64,000 nt of DNA from Selaginella tamariscina (taxonomy: Eukaryota > Streptophyta > Lycopodiopsida > Selaginellales > Selaginellaceae): assembly GCA_003024785.1 (NCBI GenBank), contig PUQB01000494.1, forward strand, positions 124,001 to 188,000. Reading direction: 5' to 3'. Both the position numbers and the translations under genes were made by a program. The first letter of the stretch is position 1. Each line of letters opens with the position of its first letter. Positions 1 through 9,402 of this stretch are shown in pieces. Below the pieces are notes generated by a model, which worked only from the letters and a program-made list of their open reading frames with translations, had not been told where the DNA came from and ran no database searches.

Positions 1-2308
1 TCATCAATGAAGAAGGATCTTGAAGAGCCTCTGTGCGCATGGAAAGTCATCTTCGTTGAACATGACATCTGTGCTAACAAGAGCCTTATGAGATGCAAGA
101 TCCCACAACTTGTAAGCTTTTCTCCCGATGGTGTCATTTTGTGCATATCCTATGAAGATGAATTTTTTACTTTTGGGATCCAGTTTTTTTTCGAAGTTGA
201 TCAGGGGTATGTGCGTATGCCGCACAACCGAAGACTCGAAAAGTGAGACACATCAGGAGTAGACCCTGTCCAAAATGCCTCAGGGGTTTTTCCATCCAAG
301 CAGCCGTAGCAAGGCGATTTTGGGCATGCATTGCTGTGGCTATGGCCTCTTGCCAAAACGTCTTGTCAAGATGTCCATCAGCTAACAAAGCACGAGCAGC
401 ATTGACAAGAGTGCGATTCTTCTTTTCTGCAACACCATTTTGCTGGGGGGTGTAGCGAGCCGTGGCTTGCAGTCGTATGCCTACATCACGACAGATGCCC
501 CGAAGCTCATTGTTGAGGTATTCACCACCACCGTCAACTCGAAGAGCTTTTATCTTTCGGCCAAGGAGATTTTCAACATAGGCCTTATATGTTTGAAACG
601 CAACAACTGCATCGCTCTTGCGCATCAAGAAGTGAATGCATGTTCAACGGCTATAGTCATCAATGAATGTGATGAAATACTTCGCACCATCATGGCTTGG
701 CACGTCCATTGAGACCAACAAAGATCAGAATGGACCAAGTCCAAAAGTCCAATCGCTCGATGCTTACTCGGCGAGAAATTTCGGCGGTGATGCTTGCCTA
801 AAACACAAGCTTCACAAAACGTAGATGGGATACGTCGGAAATCCAATCCAGTAACTATGCCTTGTGATTTCATTCGTTGAAAGAGATTGGTAATTCACAT
901 GACCGAGTCTCTTGTGCCAGAGCTCTACACGAGAATCTGCCTCCACAGTTTGAAAGGCCTGAACTGAGTCGGCAGCAATAATTCGTACAAGTCCCCAATG
1001 CGTTTTCCCACGAAGCAACTGTGTACCAAGCATGTGAAAGTCGCTAGAGTCAACCAAGGAGACTCCCTTTGCATCAAAGACTACCACTGCACTTTGATCG
1101 CATATCTTGGCGATGGACATTAAATTACGTCGCAAGGTGGAGACGTGCATGGCACCATCAAATGTCATGGTCCCCCATGATCAAGTGAGAGCCGAAATTG
1201 CCCGATGCTTCCACAGGGATGGTGGTATTATCACCTAAATGAACAGCATGCTTTTCAATGTTCGGTTGGTAACACTCAAAAAAGACTTTTCTTCTTGCCC
1301 ATAAGATTAGTACAACAGAGTCTAGAAGCCACCTACTCGGTGCTACAACTGCCTCTGCGTTGTAGAGTTCCTCGTCAACTCTCATTTGTTGTAGCAGTCC
1401 CATTGCTCTCGAGTAGATTAGCTTTCGCCGTCATAACAATTGGTTTGTTTGACAGGCTTTGGAGCAGTGCAATCTTGAGCCCAATGGCCCATCTCCAAGC
1501 AACGAGCACACTGATTCTTAGCAAGTCTGGCCTTGGCACGCCCAAATGCCCTAGAATTTTGCCCTTTCTGGGCATTTGCTGCTACCCTGAATTTTGCCCT
1601 TTCTGGGCATTTTGCTACTGCCCCAGAATTTTGCCCTTTCTGGGCATTTGCTGCTGCATACGTTTTTGCCACTTTGGCATCACCAAGAGCCTGTGAAAGC
1701 ATACATAGCATGTGGCATTTCCGCCCTCTCACTTCGCATGGCTTCAATATTGCGAAGACTCCTCACGGCATCTGCCCAAGTCATCCCTGGTTGGAGAAGC
1801 AAGCTCTCAACTGCATTCTTCCAACTAGCCGACAAGGACTTGTAAAGTCGCAGCCCTCTGCTGTTCATCCGTGAGACAATGCTTCGCCCCAGCAGCCACA
1901 AGCTGTGTGAAAAATCCCTGAAGCTTGGCAATGTGAGTCTGGATACTACCATTTTCCTCTAGCCTCAAGGAATCTAGCTGTGAATGGATGTTGAAGACAT
2001 CCATTTCACTCTTGATGCTATAGGTGTCGCTCAACCATTTCCAAAGTGCTGCTGCAGTGGATTTGGGAATGGATGGAGCAGCAAATAATACATTCGAGGA
2101 CAGGCACATTGCAATACTTCCTCTAGCCTTGGAATCCCGGAGATTCCAGTCACGTACCTCAGCAGCAGTAGAACCTGGAAGCTGGCGACGGCTCTGTTCC
2201 ATCTACAATCCCCAACAACCCATGAAATAAGAGAAAGGATTCAAGATGGATCTTGAATCCCTCAAATCCTTCTCCATCAAACTTGCGGATGGATGGCTTT
2301 CCTTCCAT
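1..2308 (-). pseudogene. copia-1 gag-pol, broken and partial
   Basis: The polyprotein starts at a minus ATG at 2308. Recognisable in order: N-terminal gag and gag body (about 2308-1830); a CCHC zinc knuckle with core CARCLEMGHWAQDC (about 1480); the protease/pre-integrase region with LWHKRLGHVN (about 920) and CEACVLGKHHR (about 800); and the integrase core with RVDGGGE and GVAEKKNRT (about 550-410). The reading frame changes several times, so no intact protein is encoded as read. An intact element would carry reverse transcriptase and RNase H beyond the left edge. The best intact stretch is the integrase core (167-628). Without frameshift correction this is a degraded or error-bearing copy. 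Confidence 0.8.
1553..1655 (-). repeat. Three-copy in-gag minisatellite
   Basis: Three tandem copies of a roughly 35-bp unit centred on AATTTTGCCCTTTCTGGGCA lie just N-terminal of the zinc knuckle on the coding strand. They encode a repeated ANAQKGQNS peptide. The unit contains a small self-complementary core (GCCC...GGGC). Confidence 0.75.
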
Positions 2309-2320
2309 GGTGCTATCCGA

Positions 2321-2332
2321 GCTTCGATACCA
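2321..2332 (-). other. Primer-binding site of copia-1
   Basis: Minus strand reads TGGTATCGAAGC directly after the LTR. This is a variant of the plant copia primer site TGGTATCAGAGC, complementary to initiator-Met tRNA. Confidence 0.75.
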
Positions 2333-2419
2333 TGAGACAATCAGGATCCAAGCGCACCGTGCTAACGGACACAAACGGAAAGCCTAAAATGTATATGTGG
2401 CGAGGTATGTCATGTAACA
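2333..2419 (-). repeat. copia-1 5' LTR (87 bp)
   Basis: On the minus strand this begins TGTTACATGAC and ends TTGTCTCA, so it has canonical TG...CA ends. One side abuts the primer-binding site and the other abuts intact G-repeat sequence. At 87 bp it is far shorter than typical copia LTRs of several hundred bp. Confidence 0.75.
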
Positions 2420-2559
2420 CGATTTTCAGTGAGAGTGTGAGGAGGTGTCCCATGTCCATCCAATTCTCCACGATCGAGTTGTCATATGTGCAATTCAGGC
2501 TCCGGTCGCTATCTAAGAAGAAACAATTCCGGATGTGTGTGTGAGAGAGAGAGAGTTGT

Positions 2560-3030
2560 AATGAGGTTCAAGAAAGAGCTATTGTTCAAGATAGCAGTCT
2601 ATATGAATGGAGATGCCATATCATATATGCACGTTTATTTGATTTTGGGCACGTGCATGTGTGAGATAGATGTCCTGAGGTTCAAGAAAAGGGCTAATTG
2701 TGGATACGTTCTAAGATAGTAGTCTGTACAAAAGGAGATGCCACATAATGTATACACGTTGTTCAGCTGCATCTGGCACCTTTGGGTACGTGTGTATGTG
2801 AGAGAGCTAATTGGTGGATATTTTCTAGGATAAATACTCTATGAATGCAGATGTAAATCATGTATACAAGTTAGTCGTTTATACATTTGGGCATTTGCAG
2901 GAGAGAGAATGCCCCTGCGTGCCTAATTGTGGATATGTTACTTTGTAGTCTGTACGAATGCAGATGCCACATCATGTATACATGTTAGCTGTTTATACTT
3001 TTGGGCATGTGCAGGAGAGGGAAAGAGAGA
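2560..3030 (+). repeat. Diverged ~120-bp minisatellite in region A
   Basis: About four diverged tandem units share the phrases 'taattgtggata', 'agatgccacat(c/a)atgtata' and 'tttgggca(c/t)(g/t)tgca'. The same array recurs in reverse at about 30290-30760 and forward at about 31790-32240 and 43410-43850, so it is an inherited part of the G unit. No coding potential was recognised. Confidence 0.7.
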
Positions 3031-3791
3031 GTGACTGAGTGAGAGAGACGCCTTACAACACAACACGGAAGCATTGTAAACAGGAGAAGCTACATGGAGA
3101 ATACAATAGGAGAGAGAGATTTACCTTGTAACACAACGGGAGCACTCAAAACAGAAGAAGCAACACAGGAACACAATAGCAACCATGAGTTTCAACGTCG
3201 CCATATTACAAATCCCTTGGATCTGGAAACAAAAGAAACTTTCTTTTATTAGATGTATGAACCCATAAACAATATATTACACGTGGCACCTCAAGAATGC
3301 GGCATATTCTATTCGATATGCGATTCATTCGTGGGCGCTACTATTAAAAAACATGACACAAATATTCATAAACATGTGAATAACGCATTGATTCCTCGTT
3401 AATATTTGTGATATTAAAACCTATCACCTGGATGAATCTCCTAGAAGGTCCACGTTGGCATTGGAGAACCATTCGATGGGACTCATCGGACGAAGAAACT
3501 CTAATCGAATCTGGTTAAGACACGTCTCATCAGATGCGAATCTGGTTAAGACTCGTCAGCAGTTCTCCTTAAAAGGGGAGGGCTGCACACATTTTTACAC
3601 CCTTTTTTGGTTTCGTTGCTGCCATGTATTACTTTATCGCCTCTGTACATCTGAATTTTCATTTGCTTCCGCTCGTCTGCTGTACTCTGAAGGTGAGATC
3701 TGTTGTGTGGTTTCACCCTTGGGTTGTGTGTGTGTTCATTCTGTTTGGGTTCTCTTCTTTTGTTGTGATCTGAATGCTGTGTGCAGGATTA

Positions 3792-4337
3792 ATGGGCTCA
3801 GAGGTCTCTTCAATCCAAGCTTCTGAGGTATGATCCCAAAAAAAAATATAAATTTCTCTCAATTGATTCTGTGTTCATTTTCTTCTCAGTACTCAAAAAC
3901 TGTTCAGAACCATCGTCGTCCTCAACCCGAGATTGTTGAAGACTATATATACTCGGGTATGATCCCAATCTGTCCCATCACCATCCTCCCATGTCTTCTG
4001 AGCTCCAGAAAAACAGAGTTTCTTCTGATACTACTCGCTTCTTCAATCGCAATCCTTCTTTTGGTCGTACCCCTCCTGCGGCTGTTGAATTTCATGAAGA
4101 GTATGTCTACAGTCGTCCTCCCGTGCATACTCAGGTAAATACAAACCAGTATATGTCACACACACGTACACACGCACTCTACTTTCTTTGTTAACACTGT
4201 TGTTTACTTTGGTTTAGGCTAGAAAGGAAACTCAGGTAAAAAGTGCATCTGAGACTACTGCAAATGAAGGGGACTATGGTCTGCCAACTTATAATATGCG
4301 TCCTCACCACCCTGCTCGTTATTCACCTCCTTATTAG
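3792..4337 (+). pseudogene. Gene X copy 1: small spliced gene-like structure of unknown function
   Basis: A 5' untranslated segment with its own GT-AG intron (3693-3786) precedes ATG 3792. Exon 1 is 3792-3827 (MGSEVSSIQASE), exon 2 is 3890-4134 and exon 3 is 4218-4337, ending in a stop after HPARYSPPY. All introns have GT-AG ends and pyrimidine-rich 3' sites. The protein of about 130 residues is rich in Pro, His, Arg and Tyr and has no signal peptide or membrane segment. I do not recognise the family. This copy has a 1-base loss in exon 2 (TCGGGTATG where the other copies have TCGGGGTATG), shifting the frame. The four copies differ mainly by small indels and keep their splice sites, except that copy 3 lost part of exon 1. 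Confidence 0.5.
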
Positions 4338-4494
4338 GTTTCAAAAATCTCTTTTCCCCATGTTGTGGAGTGATTAGATGTCTTTAATAAAATTCAACTT
4401 GCAAAATTATTAGGTGATTGCCCACTTACTATGTGTGCATATCCGCTGTGTGTGTCAATCCATAGTTGATTTTACTTAATCTTTAATACATACT

Positions 4495-5444
4495 TTTGAT
4501 GTAATTAAACATACATAACTAAGTATCTTTATTCACAATATTTATAAATGCTATATTAACTCTAAAGTCTTCACACATACACTGTGTATGTTTTACAAAA
4601 GATTCATAAACTTGTGTTTAGTATGTATGTATAAAAGTAAGTAAATATGTTAAATTGTTATAGATTTCTGGAGGCATGTCAATATAAATAATGTGGCAAT
4701 ACTGTATGCTTAATGCATACCACAAAAAATTATATTATTCCCTAAAATGCTTTTTTGATATGTAATTTACCACCAAATGTAGGTTTAACTAACATAAATA
4801 AAATTTAAATTTAACTTATAAATAATTTACTCACTTGAATATATATTGGTAATATTTATTGAATCCAGTCTTGAAATAAAAAAGCAAGAGATGAATAATG
4901 AATATAGAAATATAATTATTTTTCTAAATGATTAAAGGCCTCAAAATGGATGAGATCCTTTACACATATTCGTTTAAAGTTTCGACTCAATCCCTATGCC
5001 TATTAAACCGTAGGAAAGAATTGGTTTCTGTGTACACATAACATATATATGCTAAGAAATATAAGCACCAATTAGCGAAATTATTCCATCCAAATCACAA
5101 TCATCTCTCTCTCACTCTTTATCTCTTACACACACGCAACCATCAAATCCTTTTATTAACTGGTAAGATAACCGTTTCAAGAAAGCTATACATGGGCAGC
5201 AGTTGATCTAAGGGTGAAAAAATGGAGGTAGTATCTCTATACACAAAAAAGAACCTCTAACTAAGCTTAAATATAATTAATAGTTTACCTATTTAAGAGT
5301 TAGCACCAACAATGGAAGAAGGAATCACCTTCCGGCCTCCTTTTCCTCCTCTCTTCTTACTCTTCTTCTTGTTCATAACGATCTAGGTGTAATCCATGGG
5401 AACACAAAAAGATCTTCCGGTACTTTGAGGTAGTTTAAGAGTAA
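4495..5444 (+). repeat. Repeat B in G1
   Basis: AT-rich segment of about 950 bp recurring in G2 (about 27870-28800, reverse) and G3 (about 38135-39105). It is a diverged direct homologue of B' (22590-23640, 41435-42455). Shared landmarks include 'tctttattcacaa', 'ctaaagtcttcacac', 'atccaaatcacaatcatctct' and 'ggtagacctgttt'. B and B' bracket the gag region, so they may be old LTRs or a duplicated flank. No gene seen. Confidence 0.65.
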
Positions 5445-5882
5445 TGTTTGTTAGGATCGTAGTTAGTCATGTAGGAAATTCTTAATCATGTTTCTTTTTT
5501 TTGGGGCATATAATGGGAAAAACACAAAAAAAAAGTATATATTGTGGAAAAAATGAGAGGCGGATGGAAATACAAAATTACAGGTCATATAAGGGGTCAT
5601 TAACACAATACGAAGTTTGAGACAAAGTACGGCATTAAAAGATAAGGATAAGAAGAAGTTACAATAACTGAAAGGATAAGGTTAAGCTTGGGAGGAAGTT
5701 AAGATAACTGCTACTATGGGAACGGGAGTAAGGGTATAGGAAAGTATCCCCAGTATACTGTATATTGTACTATGTGCCATGAGTGGATATAATATAAGTT
5801 TCCTCATTCTCTCATTACATCTTGTCTTGCTTGACCTTCTTCTTGATTTGATGTATAATTACCTCTTCTCAACACTGTGACA
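5445..5882 (+). repeat. LTR-like segment upstream of gag in G1
   Basis: The stretch starts TGTTTGTTAGGATCG and ends CACTGTGACA (TG...CA). It contains a TATA-like ATATAATATAAG about 90 bp before its end, followed by a CT-rich leader, as in many LTR promoters. Related sequence is at about 39108-39540 and, reversed, about 27440-27870. The bases that follow are not a standard primer-binding site, and no matching LTR was found after gag, so the call is tentative. Confidence 0.35.
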
Positions 5883-6052
5883 GAATCCGCAGTATTGTTA
5901 CCTGCTACATACCTTACCATCCTTATCCTTTCCCGACCTTCTAAAGTATGATTTGTACTCTATTTCTCTATCTCCTTATGCCGTACGACCCTTAATACAG
6001 GTTGACGATGATGACCACTGTTATGATTTGTTAAGATTTTCTTAGTTCAACA

Positions 6053-7689
6053 TATGATGACCACGGAGGGATGGTCGTATTAGCAAGTAACTAACAACGT
6101 ATATGTAGGGATGTACCAAAATGGGTAGATAGAGTTTGAAAAGAAATTACGACGGAAGAAGAAATTTGAAGCTTTCCACAGACTACGATTAATATAGTGT
6201 TGCAGAGAGGAAATTTTGCTAACAAAGACAACATGAGGATTTGTTGCATTTAGTAGTAAGTAAATGGATGATTACGAGGAATTCTTGCAAAACGTCAATG
6301 ATACAAAGAGATAAGACAGAGACAGTAAAAGAACGTGAGGAGCAGTACTTACGACGACAAGCCATAATTGAGACTCAAAGAAGATTGGAGGAACAAGAGG
6401 AACAGAGGCATAAGGAGCAATCAGAAGCACAAAGAGTAGAGCAACGACAATTGGAGCATGACATATCTATTGAAGAAGAGGACAACAATGAGGAATACGA
6501 AGACAGAGAAAGACGCATACCGGCACAATATTACTAGGATCTACTTACGATTGAAACACCCGAGATGATGGGAACACTAACAATTACGAGGAAAGTAGTA
6601 CCCTCTACCTTTTTAGGCTTAGAGCACAAAGATAATGTGAAGCCAACAAAATTATAAACGAGCTTGAGAAACTTCAGATATTCCCTTTCACACTTAAGGG
6701 AGATGCCAGCGATTGGTATTACGAGAAGGCCATCATAATTGATAAGTACGACACATTACTCACGTTATTTAGGAACTACTATGTATGCAAATATCGCAAA
6801 CTAGATCCAATAATTCAGCTACAAGAATTGCGGCAAGGACCTACAGAGGCTTGAAGATTATATGCAAAGATTCTGAAAATATATAATCGTTGTGAAGTGA
6901 GAGATGTCAGTGACAAATTGGCAAGGAAATTGTATGTCAACGGACTACGAGAAAGCTTAGAACTCCAAGTATGGTTGACAAAACCACATGACTTGAGAAA
7001 TGCGATAAAGGAGGCTGAACAAATCAAAATATTGATACCACCAAGATTAGAAGATGAGGAACATGAACCACGAAGGTTACATAGAAAGGAGACTGAGATA
7101 TGAGCATGACCTAGAGTAGTATTGTGCATAACATGCAAGAACAAAGAACATAGTGCTTCAGAATGTAAGATACCGAAGTGCTAGATGTGTGGAGGGATAG
7201 GACACGAAGCAAAGCAGTGTCGAAGTATGGGATACAAACCACAACCAATGATTGGACGTGCTGAAGGCTACCCACCACCACCACCCAGATGGACACAACC
7301 CGGAATATGAACCCATATGACTATCCACAAACTCGGAACACCAATCCATATGATTATCCACAAAAGCCGTATAATGGAGAACGAAGGAACAAAAATGGGA
7401 GGAGATACCCCCGGAACCAAAGCCCTATTATTAGCAAAACAACAATCCAGAGATACCATGATGGGGACAATCTTTATTACCAGCACCAATGCAAGCTGAA
7501 CCACCTTTTTTACCACCAATACCGCCTACACCAACGCTACGTGGTGCAAATCAAAACGTGACATGTTTCAGATGTGGGGAAAAAGGACATTATTCCACTT
7601 AATGTAAGATACATAGAAGATGAGGAACGTGAACCACGGAGGTTACATAAAAAGGAGACCGAGATATGAGCATGACCCAGAGCAGTATT
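6053..7689 (+). pseudogene. Gypsy-type gag pseudogene in G1, left part
   Basis: The region encodes, with many breaks, a Gln/Glu-rich coiled-coil segment (6310-6535; EEQYLRRQAIIETQRRL), then a Ty3/gypsy gag core with FPFTLKGDASDWYYE (near 6690) and LARKLYVNGLRESL (near 6915-6960). Zinc knuckles follow (CITCKNKEHSASEC near 7130, CGGIGHEAKQC near 7190, CFRCGEKGHYST near 7565). No protease or polymerase follows in any copy, so this is a gag-only derivative. From about 7605 the sequence jumps back and repeats gag from about 7042, so T1 sits in the second copy of an internal duplication. Confidence 0.7.
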
Positions 7690-7707
7690 ATGCACGTTGT
7701 AACTAAA
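7690..7707 (+). repeat. T1 left terminal inverted repeat
   Basis: ATGCACGTTGTAACTAAA, differing by one base from the reverse complement of the right end and from the T2 terminus at 45528. Beyond this core the ends match only loosely (GTGGGCATG against AGGGCCATG). Confidence 0.8.
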
Positions 7708-7976
7708 GTGGGCATGATACGTGAAAATGGGAATATAAAATAAATTACTAATTAATACTTAAGTTTTAATTATTAATTAATCATTTAATTAATATGTAAT
7801 TAAGCCTTAAATATTAATTAATTAATTAATTAATCCTTCAATAACCTTACTTAGTAAGGAATATTCCTAAAATATCTTAGAATATTCATATTATTCTAAA
7901 AATAGTTTACAATAATGAAGAAATACTATCAAACATAATTACAAATGAAATCATTTCTTATCAACATGTTAATTTT

Positions 7977-9144
7977 TTATAAATACTTTCTTCCTATCAT
8001 ACAGAGAAATCTCCTCATTTTGTCTAAATCATCACTCTCCGGATTAATCAAATCATTTTGGTCAATATCTTGATGTTGTTGCCACCACTTAACACTCTCA
8101 CGAATGCAATTGGGAGTTGCCATCCTTGTTAATACATAAGATGTAATAAGAAGGTCTGCATAAAGGCTCATCTAAAAATGACGTTCCTTAAGAATAATAT
8201 TATAAAGCGCCCGGTTGCTATCCTTCATTTTATAAAATTCAAAATCATCAGAAAGAAAAGCTTCAGGAAATGTTGATACGGTGGATACTGCTCACAAAAA
8301 TTTTCGAGATTCTTCTTTCTGAGGCACGTATCCAAGTAGTTCACTAGCTCATCCATGATATCGTATCAGAATATGGATCGAAAGTGATTGGATGAATACA
8401 AGCAATGTTTTGGTTGAGCATAGCCTTCTGAGGAGAGTCGTCTACTACTAAGATATGTGCATTCTTCATTATCCTTAAGCGACTGATCTCCCCATGAGTC
8501 CCAATTATTCTTTCATTCTTGAAGAAGTATGGCTTGCTTTCCTTTCTTATATTGTGAAATTCGAGAGGTTTATAACACATTCGCTGGTCAAAAATCCAAT
8601 CTTTACGAATCACCTCTTCTGCAACACTACAATGTTTCTTAAGCAAATTCAACAGCGGTGTTAAGTTATGAATCTGCATGCATGACCAAATCCCCACAAG
8701 CGCACCCATCTCCTTAAGCTTTTGAAAGAGACGATCCAACCCTGGACGAAAAATAATATCATATCGAAATTTACCATGACAAGGAATGAAATCTCCTTGT
8801 TTGATTTCTTTTTTCCTATCCTCGGGCCTTTGTCGATGAAGCAGAACACCATTGACATCCAACAACACAATATGGCCATGAGTAACATGGATAGCGTTGC
8901 CTCTTGAATACTTTGCAAATCACTTGTTTGCTCCCTTTCACATTTATCCGTTGCACTATCTCGTTGCCTATCCCTTCATCATTTAATTGTACATCATCCT
9001 TACAAGATTCAGATATTGCATGCGCTGAAGAAATTGATTTCGGAACTGAAGCCAATAAAATGATGATGAAAAAACTGAAGTGGCCCCCATGGTAACGATG
9101 TTTTGAGCTGCATTATTATCCATTTCCTGCATGAACTCTGTCAT
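7977..9144 (-). pseudogene. NIF/FCP1-type HAD phosphatase-like cargo gene in T1 (frameshifted)
   Basis: Read right to left from a likely ATG near 9144, a weak N-terminal segment leads into a HAD domain of the NLI-interacting-factor (CTD phosphatase-like) type. Motif I is LLDVNGVLL near 8860; the usual second Asp of DxDx is Asn here. Motif II is GIWSC near 8690, then WIFDQRMC, with the acidic motif VVDDSPQKA near 8440. The family dephosphorylates phospho-Ser/Thr of protein substrates; the Asn change makes activity uncertain. The domain end (MDELVNYLDTCLRKKN) and a C-terminal extension to 7977 are in shifted frames, with an in-frame TAG before 8171. Frameshifts occur near 8360, 8907 and 9070. 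It lies inside the transposon, so it is probably captured or element-encoded cargo. Confidence 0.6.
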
Positions 9145-9402
9145 TCTGACATGTGGCACAAGAAATTGTCGCCAAACCCCTCTCTTACCTCATGCAATGC
9201 TGAAAATCCATGTTCTCAATTTTCATTACATCTGCAAAATGATAATTAGCTGACCTTAAAATTATCAAGGTATATTATTTACCTTGTTAATGTGTGACCC
9301 ATGTTTGAACTAAAAGCTTCATTAATCCTTGAGAATTTATTTTCTGTACAAATATAAAAATATACAAAAATGCCTTATGTTACACTCATTTACAACTATT
9401 CG

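Larger units (their letters stand above)
1..2419 (-). mobile_element. copia-1, LTR retrotransposon truncated by the window edge
   Basis: Read on the minus strand, an LTR (2419 to 2333) is followed by a Met-tRNA-type primer site and then gag, protease, GAG-pre-integrase and integrase segments, the order of a Ty1/copia element. Reverse transcriptase and the 3' LTR lie left of the window. The right boundary is exact because the interrupted host sequence, starting CGATTTTCAG at 2420, continues uninterrupted at 31640 and 43262 in other copies of the G repeat. A 5-bp target duplication starting CGATT should exist left of the window. Confidence 0.85.

Noticed and set aside
3455..3826. Long open frame across the gene X promoter and 5' UTR
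   Set aside because: It overlaps an intron with clear GT-AG ends and is not in frame with the conserved exons, so it is a shadow.
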